A model generated the notes under the pieces. The model did not search any database and was not told where the DNA came from. It saw only the letters and a list, made by a program, of their open reading frames with translations. From Dipetalonema caudispina (lineage: Eukaryota; Nematoda; Chromadorea; Rhabditida; Onchocercidae), in contig JABVXV010000430.1 of NCBI GenBank assembly GCA_013365325.1, positions 1 to 44,878 on the forward strand: 44,878 nucleotides of DNA, read 5' to 3'. The translations under genes and the position numbers were made by a program. Positions 1 through 11,940 of the stretch are shown here, piece by piece (the stretch's first letter is position 1; each line of letters starts with the position of its first letter).

Positions 1-1701
1 CGACAGTGTTGAAATGAGTTGCTTATGAGAAACATATACAAGATTACAAATGGATTACATGAATCACTGTGGCAGATGATCTGTTTTTGCGTGTAGATGT
101 GCTATGCACAAAAATGACTTTCTCTAAAGTGGTAGGAAGTTGTCGAGTGAGCACAAAGGATTCTAAATGATTAACTGTTATTGCTACTGTAGCATATTAA
201 TGAATACGGAATGATAATTTGCATATTGAGAATGCATGAGACTTGCTGATTCAACAAAATCTAAAATATGCATTAAGAAAAATTTTGGGCTTTCATTTGA
301 ACTATCATTCGGAGTACCTAATAATACGGAATAAATTTTGGTAACCTTGCGAATTTGCATGCGCAATTTGATATCCTTTGCTTCCTAAAATTACGAAGAG
401 AAATAGTTTCCAATCGGATGAAGCAAATTAGCAAATAATATAAATTAAAGCGTGACGAGGGAAATTCATCGCATAGTTTTGAAATAGCAAAGTTTTGGGC
501 AAATGATGAGAATCGACCACTTTTTGCTTATTAAAATTCTTAAAACATTGAAAAGTTAAAGTTAATAATCAAGATTGTAAGTACATGAGAAGCTTCAGAC
601 AACTGATTTGTTAACCACACGACTGTCATCCACTTGAAGGCGTAGAAATTGAAGCTAATTCATAAGAGTAGAAATTTTCAACAAATGGAAACCTTATGAA
701 TGTCTAATAATCAATGAATCTTTGTAAATGCTTTTTTCTTTTTTTTTTTTTTTTTGAAATAACAATAATGAATGAATTACTGTGGATGACAAAAAATCAG
801 ATCTTATTTGACTGTTTGCAAAATTCCTCTCAATGATCCATGGGGAAATAATTCTAAAGCACTTTCCAATTTTAAAACTTTTACCGAAATGATAGCCTAC
901 TATTTTCACTATAAATTTTCTGTATCCTGATCAAATCGTTTCATCTGGGAAATCTGTTCAACAACTGGACAAATCATATAAAAAACTGGAAATTGAAAAT
1001 TACAACGGCTTTAGCTAAGAATCGATCGAAAGATAACGACTCAATTACTTCTTAAGATAACGTAAGCTATAAGAGCTTTTGCCTTAGTTACCATATTTAT
1101 TTGACCTTCAATGCATTACAAGAAGTTTTTGCATGTATTAATTAATGAAAACATATAGTTAAGACTAAGGGGTAGTATTATTGAAATTCCCATTTCGCAT
1201 GCTTAATTACTTTTACAACAACCTACTAGAACAAATGTTATAATTTTGAGATGATGTTAGAATTATGTAAAATGTGATGGGATAAAGTAAAACCTTTGTA
1301 AAGTATTCAATTCTTTTTATTTTCAGTGAAAATCACAACGACATAAATTTTTAATAGCTAATTATGCTTAGAAGCGAATTGACATTTTCTTTCCGCCTTC
1401 TCTCACTCATTTCCTTGTCTTTATAGTTCTTGAGATTTTGATAATTAATGATTAAATTGATTGAGGAAAATAAGTAAATGAATCTTTTCTCGCATTGATT
1501 ACATAATTTGAGGTAGTGACTAATTGATTAAATTGTAATCATTAAAACATTCAGCAACAATAACAGCACCACCAGCAACAACAACAATAATAAAGCAATA
1601 AACTGAAAGAAAAGTGTAATAAATGATGTGATATTAGCCTAAAAGGTATAGATTTATTTATAATATAGTAGTAAAATATGCATGTAACAATCATAAATTC
1701 A
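1..1701. other. Gene-free AT-rich stretch
   Basis: No coding exon with acceptable splice sites was recognised on either strand. The stretch holds a poly-T run near 734-754 and a short CAG/CAA/CCA-rich patch near 1552-1595. It lies downstream of the membrane-protein gene that ends at 1702 and probably contains its 3' UTR. Confidence 0.5.
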
Positions 1702-3378
1702 CTATTCTTCGAACTGTTTGGTCGTCGATCGAATATCCTTAAAGGTTACCGTTTTCGCATTCCTCATTATTTTTTGCAACGCTTCTCGACGATCAGCTAC
1801 ATAACGATGTGTTAAGACAAGAAGATATAAATTTGTCCTATAATGTAAAATTGATTTGTTTAAACATTGCGATATCATCATTTGATGATGATATAATATT
1901 GATAAATAGAGAAGTTCAAAGGAAAATTTATTGGAAACGATAGGATTACACCGATAATATGGAGAAGATATTTATTTGTCCATAGAGTAAAGTTGATTCA
2001 TCACCTTGATTCTTTCTCATTAAATCATTTTTGTTGATAATTTTACAATTCAAATCTAAAATGACTAACAAAGTAAAGAGGCAGAAAAAAGAAGCGATAA
2101 GCGGTGCCAGCCAAATAATACTTGATCCGATGAAATTCATTGTTATAATGCATAGCAGGCTAAACGTATAGAATCCCACTGATATGATAAGCACTACAAG
2201 TTGAGGATACAGCAGCTCTGGTCGAATCAACTGAAATGTACGGATAAATGAAAGATACGATTAATGTGAAATTTAAAATACCATTAGGCTGTCCGAATTT
2301 TGCTTCAACCTGTCAAATTCATTTTAGCATTGCATCATATATTTAAAAAAATATGCCAAATGTTGGAAGATTCATGTTTGACTTAATAAATTGTTGCATC
2401 CAAAAAATGTATGTATTATCGGAACTCTCAGATAACTCAAAAAATAATTCCGAATTTATTTTAAACCAATCATAGGATTAATTTTGCGCCATACATCAAC
2501 AACAATAATTGTATTCCGATAAAAGTCATATCAGTAGAAAATAAATTTACTTGCGTAGCCAAAATGCTTGTAACAATGGTAATTACGTGAACAATATGCA
2601 TACCAATCCATAAAGCAATAGCTATCCGATACAGCAATATATAATGGCTTGCTCTCATTCGTGCATAATGCTGAAAAATCCGTTTAACATTATACAACCA
2701 TTGAAAGATTTATGTAAAGTTAAAATTCTTAAGTTACATAAAGTTAAAAATGATAAATTATGTAAAGTTAAAATTGTTAAGTTATTTAGATTGTATGGAA
2801 CTTACTTGAAAAAATTGCTTATATAATAGAGTTTTACGATGAAGACTTGGATTGATTAATAGAATAATACCAATTGAAATTGCTGCTACATTAACAAATA
2901 AAGTGATCGGTTCATGACATAGCAATAATGTCTGCAATTATTTCCATTATCATTTCAAATCAATTATTTCTTTTTTTTTTTTCATTAACTTATTTTTTCC
3001 TTAATTACATAAAATAATATTTGATAAAATTTTATATGCATATAGATATAATAGTGAGTAAAAATGATTACAAGTAAAATGTATGAAATTATTGAAAGTT
3101 TATTGTAATCAGTTTAATAGTATAGCAAAATCTATTTTGATTTTTCAATCAATCATCAACATTTTGACTGTTGAAAATTTATTTCCTCGAAATGTTTGAA
3201 ATTTACTGAATCAAATAAATTAATAACACTTATTCAGTATTCAAGTAAGATTGAATCCCTCATACATAGATGTATCAAAATTATATATGATAAAATGACA
3301 AACCTGTACATGGATCCCACAACGTCGATGATAATTTGCATCAGTAAAATGAGCTGGTAGTATGGTGTAACTACACAT
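1702..3378 (-). CDS. Polytopic membrane protein (4-5 TM), nematode type
   Basis: I do not recognise this family with certainty. Five exons keep frame throughout: 3378-3304, 2931-2806, 2670-2551, 2230-1950 and 1837-1702, with intron phases 0,0,0,2, giving 245 aa. The start is the ATG at 3378 (MCSYTILPAHFTDANYHRR), the only Met in the first exon. Hydrophobic segments lie at about residues 27-53, 75-105, 115-142 and 145-170, with a weaker one near 190-212, followed by a basic cytosolic-looking tail (THRYVADRREALQKI) ending TTKQFEE. The short Cys/His-containing N-terminus before TM1 and the four-helix spacing loosely recall LAPTM-like tetraspan proteins of endosomes, but no diagnostic motif is visible. 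The final exon uses a GT donor that overlaps an in-frame TAA, so a read-through form would end about 1 codon after the donor. Exon structure is well supported; function is unknown. Confidence 0.72.
2713..2785. repeat. Short imperfect direct repeat in an intron
   Basis: Three imperfect copies of a unit of about 24 bp built on AAGTTAAAATT...AAGTTA lie in the intron between the second and third exons of the membrane-protein gene. No function is implied. Confidence 0.5.
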
Positions 3379-4922
3379 TCCTCATAATAACATTTAACAA
3401 GGAAGAAGAAGAAGCGAAAAGAAGGAGAATGGTAGTAAAAGCTAATATTTCAAATCTTTCTGAACAACTGTTTCATGTTTAAATATCCGAAATACCTTTT
3501 GAAAAAGTTGTTCCAATCAATAAATCAATAGAAAAAAAAAGATGATGAATATTTTTTTTTTGCTTCTTATCAGTGGTACGGTAATTAACACCATCTATTT
3601 TACAAAAATTTAAAATACATTATATAATATGAAACACATTTGTTGCATCATTTGTCTTAATGTTAAATTTAAGCTATACTTGAGGATATCTAAGTTATGT
3701 ACCTGAAATTTACCAAAGAAGATGTAGAAAGTGAATTATAAAAAGCTATTTTTAGAATGATATATAATAGCTTTAGTAAGATATTTGTTAAGTAGAGGAA
3801 AAAATTAAGTTGCGAAAAATCTTACTTTTGAAAAGTTGAGCAATTTGATATTCATTTCAGAATTAAACCGGAATAATTTAGTTACGGCATTATAATTTAT
3901 GAACGGAAATGGAGAGAAAAACAGAAAAACTGACAGTGCAATCGAATCGATCGGAAAACGGAACAGATTTTGTTATCTTTGATGTACTATATTTTTCCGC
4001 TTTAACAAGAAGCAGTATGATTTACCAAAAGATGAATCAACTTGAAAAGGTGTACAATTTTGAATTGATATATTTGAAGTACTGTGGTAAAAAACTTTAC
4101 CACAGTCATGCTGTAATTTGTAAATTAAAAGAAATTTTATTTATTTGATAAACAATATATACCAATTATAGGTATAAGTGAAGAAAATATTCTTAACAGT
4201 ATAAATAATAATGTAGAAAGAAGCAAAATATGATAAAGAGAATGGATAGAAAGCACATTTAATCATTGGGTATATTATAATAGGAAGCAAGAAGTAAATT
4301 ATCATGAAGTAGTTTGAAAAAATACAAAAAATTTATCAGAATTTTTTAATTTTTTAAATTATTTTATCATTCATTTTCTTTCATGATCGATATTATTAGT
4401 CGGAAATTAATTTATTCAATTAATATGTATAACTTAAGGATTTGATTTAAATTAATAAAACTTTGCAAATAAAAAAAAAAGAAAAAATGTAGTCGACATG
4501 GCAGTTAAAAGTGATTATTATTGATACAATCAAAATTATAATGGAAATTTTCACATAACATATCTTTTTTGAATAAATGATCTAATTAGTTTTATTACTT
4601 ATCATTTTGTATTTTGTTAATTAATCATTTAGGCAAAATTTACTATATATCTTATCCCATTTGCAACCATTTATTTTTATGCAAATTTATACTAAATAGC
4701 AAGAATTTTCTTCATAGAAAAGTTCCACAACGTATCACTTTTTGTTATTTCGTAAGATTCTCGTAAATACAATGTTAAACATTATAAGGCACTTCGATAA
4801 TTTTAAAGCCGTTTCTGATTGATGATATTATGGAATCTGTTAAAGTCAACAACCAATATCGTTGTCACTAACGGGATATCATCTGTTAGATATCTCGGGA
4901 TAACAATCCATAAAACTATTGA
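3379..4922. other. Intergenic AT-rich region
   Basis: This separates two minus-strand genes: the 5' side of the membrane-protein gene and the 3' side of the 14-3-3-like gene. It carries a pyrimidine-rich tract on the minus strand just upstream of the start at 3378, which could serve a leader acceptor. A plus-strand open frame at 3909-4148 has no splice context or recognisable protein character. Confidence 0.45.
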
Positions 4923-7900
4923 TTATTTCCGTAAACAGCAAATGAACGCCATCATTTCATCTGATAGTATGAACGGAAACTTTCGACTTGTTCCTGCATG
5001 ATTTGACTTCTTTTTTACGGCAAATTCCATGTCAATTTCATTTATTCCGATTAAGGTAATATTGGAAGTGATAAGTTGTTCAGATTCCATTTGATCCATC
5101 ATTTGACTATGTGCATTTGTTACATCTTCTTCCGTTGGACTGCTTACCATAATATCAATATTTGCACCTTTCACTTTTATTATATTTGTTGAATTTAGGT
5201 ATTTTTCTGTTGCTGTTCCCTCTTTCCGATTTACATCAGGTTTTCCAGCAAAACGAACGCTTTGTTTACGAGTAATTTGTGAACTTCTTGCAGCTAATGC
5301 TCCTGTAGTTACGCATGAATCCGACATTATGTTATCCGGAATGGACAAAAACGAAGCTTTCTGAAATATTATCATTGCTGTATGTTAGATTCGTGAAAGG
5401 ATGGAAAGGAAGAAATGCTGAAATTCAATTTTTTTAGTTGTAATTTTAGGGAAGTATTGTTTTTTTTTCTCACCGGAATTTTAAAATTTATTCTAATTTA
5501 CAATTCGACTAATGGAATCCTACGAAGAGAATGTTTTACTGATAAATTTCATTGATAGTTAACGGATACCATTTATACTTACGCTCAGTTTAGTGCCTTT
5601 CATATCATCATTTTTCATTTTCAAACTTCTAAAACTGCTTCGTGGTGTTTCAATACTACTTTTCGAAAGAAAACTCGAACGAGCAGAACAAGTAGATTTG
5701 CGTCTTTGATAGAATAAATCGATCACGTGATTTTCCAAACGTACTGCCTAAAAAATATGCAAAAATTTGTAATTTTCGTCTTTTTTCGTTTTAGCTAATA
5801 AGGATTTAATTGAACCATAATAAACTATCAATCGTCTTGAAGAGGTAACTCATTAAATATTTTTGAATCATAGAAAATAATCAAAATCCTCAAAATGTAA
5901 ATGAATTTTCCCGGAAGAAGTGTAAATGATGTCATGGGAAATAATAATATTAATTAAATATATTTAGTATTCTAATTTTATACATTTATCTTGCCACTAT
6001 TTTTTTTTCCTTTTCCATGGATGAACTTTCTTTATTTTCCATCATTTCATCTTTCTCTTTCAAAATTACTTTTTTTTGGTAAATAAAAAGACAGTTTTCT
6101 TTTCCATTCAAAAAATAACAACCGTAGAGTGTTTGTGATTTAGAATACAGCAAATCATTTTTATTGATCAATCATTTAATTCTTCACGGCAAAATTGATC
6201 CTACTATCTGAACTGTAAGATTCAGTAAAAAAAAAAAGAAAAAAAAATTATCTTAAACAGTTTTTCTATCGAGAAATAAATATAACAAAAAAATATACCT
6301 TTTCAATAGATTGAGCATATTCAATCTCATCTAGTACTTCAAAGTTGAAAGTGTCATTATCATCTAGTAAATCACGAAATAGTATCACCGTTTCGTCATT
6401 CTGCAAAAATTCCTTTGGTCTATATTCCTCGACTAAACATCAAAGTTAGATTATCAACAAAGAAAAATTATTTCCGCAAAATTACTTAGCAATATTAAAT
6501 ATGCCTTCAACTTGACCTTCGTCCACTTTCGTCATTTCTATCCCAAATTTAATTTGGCTTTCCTCATTGCTCTATGAACTTTTTTTGCTTACTTTAACAA
6601 TTATGACCGAAATGAAATGCTAAACTGACTTATACACAATGTTTATCCTGTAATTATTAAATAATTTATCAAGTCCAATCGTTCGATCAACCAAGATGTT
6701 CGATGAAGTTCTATCTAATGCCGGAATTTTTGGAATTAACAAAATTTCTTGGTATTGAAATTTAATATGGATTTTTTTTTTTGATTTTTCAAATATAACT
6801 TACAGGTATATCATTGAAAAGAATGCATAACATGGCTAAATCATAAAGAATACGAAGCCTAGTTGGATGAGTGGGTCTCCGCCAAATACGACGACCCATC
6901 AGAAATATTTCTGCATATTCTCGTTTAACATCAATCCATATTCGCTTCTTCTCTTCCTTATCAGTAATTAACGGAGCCAACCGATAATAGCATGTATAAA
7001 TCGCAGATGCATACCTGTAATAGAGCATAGAAATGTTTAAATTGTAATAATTAATATATAAATATTAAGCAATAATAATAATAATAATATGAACCATGCG
7101 AGGTAGTAATATTTTTTGTTAATATTGCTGAGCCGTCGAAGCCATTCCACACAAATTTCTCGCTTCTCATCCGTATCGTAATGATCCAAATTTCCATGTT
7201 GAAATTTAAATAGATCATTAACTGACCAATTATCACCCTTAAATTGGATAAACATTAAGGAAACATTAACGTGGACAATGTGTTTACTGTTCAAATTTAT
7301 GAATGAAAATGAATTTAATCTTCATTATGAACTATTTAAAAACTCAATTGGTAACAGCCTAATATATTGCTATTTGACTAGAACCCGACACAATTGATTT
7401 TTCAAATTTAAATTACTCTTGTTGAAGAAATTATAGAAAACTATGCGTAAAACATAAAATAAATTGATGCTTCAAAGAATGAAAATAATGTTTTATTTAT
7501 GAGAATATGAAGGAATAAATTGGATAATTTGAAGTATATAGCAAAGATTAGAGATCTAATCAAATTTGAAAAAGATCTGATATTAAAAAAATGATACAAC
7601 AATACTTGAATTATCTTAATTATCTATTAAACTTACTTTTCGCTTCATTTTTTTCAATTCATTTGTCGTCTTTCCACCTAATTTTGATATCAAATGCCTT
7701 ATTGGTTTAACTGAAATATGTTTAGCTAATTCATTATTTTTAGATTATATATACCCATGATATATTTAATATTTTATGTGATTGGTACTTTCTCGGCACA
7801 TGTCGTCTACCGTGATACAATGACAAGTACTACCATATCGTATATACTATTCTTTCGGAAAAAATATCAATGATGCCAACTATGATATTAAATCAATTTA

Positions 7901-8438
7901 TTCTACGATAATCATTTATTTATCTTGCGTGAAATTTTTCTTTTTCTCTTAGTTTTAGTATCATTTTTAGATAATTATCGTATCAATCAAAAAATTCCTA
8001 TTGCGCCTTTTCTCCTATTCCGATCTTTTCTAAAACATTGCTGATTCTGTCTATCATATCGATGATAGTTTTGCAGGTTATACTTCATATAAGAAAGGTT
8101 TAATTAATCAGAATTTATAAATTAACCTGAATCAGACGGAGATTTTATTTTAAAATGGCAAATTTTCCTGGCTTCAGGTTCTATAAACGATAATGAAGTG
8201 CATAAACATTGTTTCATTGAAACTTCATATTTCTAAAATTATCATTACTTTTTTCTTCCTATTCGTATACAAAATGAAATGATAATACTTTTAATTTCAT
8301 TTATTTTAAATCTTAAATACAAATAAATAAATTATCTTATAACCTAACATTTCAATTAAATCTTTCACCTTTCTTTACGAATATTCCCTTCATAATATTA
8401 TTTATGTGTGTGTGTGTGTGTGTATGTGTGTGTGTGTG

Positions 8439-8489
<51 letters not shown>

Positions 8490-8680
8490 TGGAGAGTGAA
8501 AGAGAAAAAATGAGATTACATAACAAAAAAATAAAAAAAAAATTAAAAATAAAAATTAAACTAACACGTAATCTGTGGAAATATAATCCGCATAATGTAC
8601 AAGTAGCTTTTTTCCAACCTTTAGTAAATTTTTTATGAAAAATATGAATTTTACTGGTACGATGAGTGGAATTCATCAAT
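4923..8680 (-). CDS. Divergent 14-3-3-like protein with long Ser/basic C-terminal tail (5' incomplete)
   Basis: 14-3-3 proteins are dimeric adaptors that bind phosphoserine peptides. Exons, all in phase: 8680-8568, 7710-7637, 7237-7095, 7014-6804, 6400-6299, 5747-5583, 5360-4923 (stop), about 415 aa visible. The clearest match is helix 5-7: CYYRLAP, then 35 residues, then PTHPTRLRILYDL...ILFNDIP, against YYRYLAE, 34 residues, PTHPIRLGLALNF...EILNSP in canonical members. The first exon's KKFTKGWKKAT aligns with the helix-3 KNVVGARRSS. Groove residues are altered: the Arg of YYR is kept, its neighbouring Tyr is missing, the helix-7 Asn is Asp, and helix-3 Arg is Lys. After helix 9 (about 190 aa) a tail continues with RRKSTCSARSS and TRKQSVRF. 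Exons coding helices 1-2 and the start codon were not found upstream of 8680. Family call is from motif spacing; biochemical activity is unknown. Confidence 0.68.
8405..8487. repeat. (TG)n/(GA)n microsatellite in intron
   Basis: A nearly pure TG tract with two interruptions, followed by a short GA run, sits in the intron between the first two visible exons of the 14-3-3-like gene. Its reverse reading gives a Thr-His repeat, which is not a protein. Confidence 0.95.
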
Positions 8681-8739
8681 CTGAAATTACATCTCTTTCA
8701 CAATTAAATTTTATTTTCAAACCATAACAATATGATCAA

Positions 8740-8749
8740 TGTATATATG

Positions 8750-8787
<38 letters not shown>

Positions 8788-8826
8788 TGTGTGTGTGTGT
8801 GTGTGCGTGTATGTGTGTGTATGTTT
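8740..8826. repeat. (TG)n microsatellite
   Basis: Second TG-rich tract, interrupted by AT and CG steps, just upstream of the first visible exon of the 14-3-3-like gene. Confidence 0.95.
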
Positions 8827-10470
8827 GTGAGGATATGTTAATATTCGATGATATTTAATAAATTTCTTCAATATTCTATCAATATTTTACAGTGCGATAA
8901 ATTACCTCTAATACCATTAATAATAAATAATATATTAAATGACAATTTTTTTCTTTTTTTTTTTTTATTCGAAAAAAAAAAAAAGGAAATCTAACATATT
9001 TGGCAGTTTTGTTTAAATTATAAATGATAACAGTGAAAATGGAACAAAAGGAAATGATATATGTTGCTCTTTTGATGTAATTTTTAATTTTATCCAAAAT
9101 AATTTATTAACTATTTCATTTGAATTCAAACTCTACTAAAAAGATAAGGTAACGATTGAAGAGGAAAATTAAATTTTAAACATTAGAAATGAAACGATTG
9201 GAATTAATCAATAGGCAAGGATGATCAAAATTCTTTTACAACTGTAAAATATCATTAGTCGTGAACATTTTAGTACATCAAATAAATCAAAAATGTATGA
9301 CTTACTTTTTTTTAAAAAAAAAAAAAAATTTCATAACTGCAAATAAATTTTAAAAAAGAGGAAAAAAAAAGAAGGAAAAAAAAAATCCAAACAAACTTAA
9401 ATTTGTAAATAGAAAAAAAGGATGAAGAAAAATGCTTAAAATAATCTGCTAATTTGTACTTCATATTTTTTTCAAACATCAATTGATGTTAATGATTTAA
9501 AAGAACTAACACTAAATTAACAGTATTGCATCAATGATTTAGACAAGTGCAAGTTACCGTATATACTTACATAAAGTAATTAAATTTGTTGAGGTGAAAA
9601 AAAAAAAAAAGAAAAAAAACAGAAAAAAAAAAAAAAAGAAGAATAGGAGAAAGTTCAACATTATGAAGTGTAAAGATAGAGAATGATTTTAGGATGCTTA
9701 CAACTAAGGCCTATCCAAAAAAAGATAGAAGTTATGTTGCCCTTGAGAATGCCAATCATTCAGTTGGATGAATGTTTAGTGAAGAGAAAAAGAAAAAAAA
9801 ATAGAAAAAATAGAAAGAATTTTTGAGATATCTTTTTGTGTTATTTTTTTTTTTTTTTCACCAAAAATACTTCATAAAAATTATTATTAAAATCGCTTAA
9901 TAAAGATTGAAATAAATAAAACATTTAATTTGGTAAAAGTTTTCCACAAAATATACAACAAATATAATAAAAGTGATACAATCATCTTTATGATGAGACA
10001 TTTCTTCCAACGTTTTTTTTTTTTTGTTTTACATTCTCTCAAATAAATGGCAAAGTGGTAAATCAATAAATTGAAAGAATATTAGCTTTAGGAAGCCACA
10101 ATTGTTAAAGATTGACAATGTTAGCATAGAAAACAAACCTAATAATGATAGATAGCTTCAATTAAGCTTAAAGGTTACACTGATGATCAGTAAGTTAACA
10201 AAGAGAATGAGATAGAATAAAGAGGATAGATTAAGCTAAATCAGATAGTTATTAGAAATTTTGATGAAAATAGCCTTTATGTGGACATATATACATGATA
10301 ATATTTAATATTGTATGATCAAATATCTTTGATGAAAATCTAATGAACCATTAAGAAATGAATTATTATTACTCAAAATTTTAATGAATAATTTTGAACA
10401 AAAATTCTTTGAATTATTCTTACTTTAAAGAATGTAAAATACAATAAGTTTATCAATAAATCATTCAAAA

Positions 10471-10629
10471 TTAAGCATACATAGATTGATCAATGATTTC
10501 ACCATTGATACCACAATTTTTAGCGCAATAATTCGGATAGAAATATTTAAATGAATAATCAAAGAGTAATTGAATTAATTCAGATTGAATTTTTCCAAAT
10601 CTATACGATACAATATTATTTAGTATGTG
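10471..10629 (-). CDS. Orphan terminal-exon candidate, 52 codons
   Basis: On the minus strand a TTTTTTTAG acceptor is followed at once by 52 open codons and a TAA. The peptide begins HILNNIVSYRFGKIQSE, has two cysteines in YCAKNCGING, and ends IIDQSMYA. It has a more protein-like composition than surrounding sequence, and the frame is closed by the acceptor's own TAG. I found no upstream exon to join to it and do not recognise a family. It could be the last exon of an otherwise unseen minus-strand gene or a chance open frame. Confidence 0.25.
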   Translation of the reverse strand, partial: HILNNIVSYRFGKIQSELIQLLFDYSFKYFYPNYCAKNCGINGEIIDQSMYA

Positions 10630-10973
10630 CTAAAAAAATGAAATGATCAATGATTCATTCAATGATCATAATATGAAATGATTTGTTCAATGATCCGGCA
10701 TAATATTGGATAAGGAACTGGAAGAATGGATCGATTGATCTAGTCATTGAATAGTAAAATAAATGAATGAATGATGTCTGTGATTGTGTAATTTGGTGAA
10801 GTGTATATATTCAACACTTTACAAACGACTAAGTTAATAATAATCAAAACAGCAAGACTGCAAGAAAAGAGATGAAATTGTTGAACTCTGAAACCATGTA
10901 GGACAACAGCTTACCTCTTTTCCTTCTCTCTCTCTCTCTCTCTCTCTTTCTCTTTCCTTCCTCATTTCTCTTT

Positions 10974-11006
<33 letters not shown>

Positions 11007-11154
11007 GGAAAAGCGTTGAAATAGTGAAGTTGCTTAGGATAAGCACTAAAAACTGTTCAATCATATCTATTAATCATCCGGAATGGTTAGATGAATACGA
11101 CAGCGTTGAATTTTAACCGTAAAACAAACTTTCATTCGTAAAATTTCACTTCTA

Positions 11155-11162
11155 TGACGTCA
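11155..11162. promoter_or_regulatory. TGACGTCA palindrome (CRE-type site)
   Basis: A perfect TGACGTCA palindrome, the consensus for CREB/ATF bZIP factors, lies between CT-rich tracts in the presumed upstream region of the minus-strand genes. One 8-bp match in 45 kb is not strong evidence of function. Confidence 0.2.
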
Positions 11163-11673
11163 ATGAATAGAATGCAGAAAAGAGAGAGAGGATGGAAAAA
11201 AAAAAAAAAAAAAAAAAAAAAAATGTTATAATATTTATGTAGTTTCAACAAAGACTTTCTCCTCTATTTTCTCTCTCTCTCTCTCTTTCTCTCTTCATCT
11301 TTTTCTCAAATATTTGAAAGATTATGCTTGATTATTTCGCGCATTAATTGTTTGAAAAATTGCTTATTCCAAGAAGTATTATTTGAAAGATTATCTATTT
11401 CAAAAATATAATTTGAAAAATTGTCACTTCAAGAATTACAATTTAAAAAAAAAAAATTATCATTTTAAATGTTCCGAAATTATCTTCTTGACGTAATAAT
11501 TAACTTTTATTTAACACAAATTTTGGTAAAAGTAGAAATGATAAGAAATTTATTATCATATAATTGCTCTTGAAAAATTTTTTTTTAAATTAGAAGTGAA
11601 TTGAGATTAATGAATTGTTCATATGGATAGATTTGGTAGAGGCTTTAATTTTTAGTGCTTAAGCAAAGATAAT

Positions 11674-11940
11674 TTATTAGCTACAGCTTGAAAGGTTACT
11701 TATTGTTTATTAGCTACAGGTTGAAAGGTTACTTATTGTTTATTGGCTATAGCTTGAAAGGTTACTTATTGTTTATTAGCTATAGCTTGAAAGGTTACTT
11801 ATTGTTTATTAGCTACAGGTTGAAAGGTCACTTATTGTTTATTAACTACAGGTTGAAAGGTTACTTATTGTTTATTAACTACAGGTTGAAAGGTTACTTA
11901 TTGTTTATTAGCTACAGGTTGAAAGGTTACTTATTGCTAG
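11674..11940 (+). repeat. 33-bp minisatellite, eight copies
   Basis: Eight head-to-tail units of 33 bp (core TTGAAAGGTTACTTATTG followed by a TTTATTAGCTACAG-type spacer) start at 11688, 11721, 11754, 11787, 11820, 11853, 11886 and 11919. Copies differ at only a few sites, such as AGCTAC/AACTAC and CAGG/TAGC. Because the period is a multiple of three, one frame stays open and reads an 11-residue hydrophobic repeat, LKGYLLFISYR. No start codon, splice context or flanking coding sequence supports translation. Confidence 0.93.

Larger units (their letters stand above)
8827..11675. other. Repeat-rich region, probable 5' flank/5' exons of the 14-3-3-like gene
   Basis: The stretch holds many poly-A/poly-T runs (for example near 8951-8984, 9310-9330, 9597-9637, 9844-9860, 11195-11222), CT tracts near 10926-10948 and 11273-11292, and one possible exon (10471-10629, listed separately). 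The missing amino-terminal exons of the 14-3-3-like gene should lie here, but I could not place them with a consistent frame. Confidence 0.5.

Noticed and set aside
3909..4148. 79-codon plus-strand frame with a Met start
   Set aside because: No acceptor, donor, neighbouring exon or recognisable motif. Its length is not unusual for this base composition.
8398..8568. Thr-His repeat protein reading through the TG tract
   Set aside because: It is the read-through of the 8568 donor into an intronic microsatellite.
4923..8680. Reading this locus as a channel or GPCR because of Tyr/Leu-rich segments
   Set aside because: The helices are amphipathic rather than membrane-spanning, and the PTHPxRL motif with its spacing matches 14-3-3.
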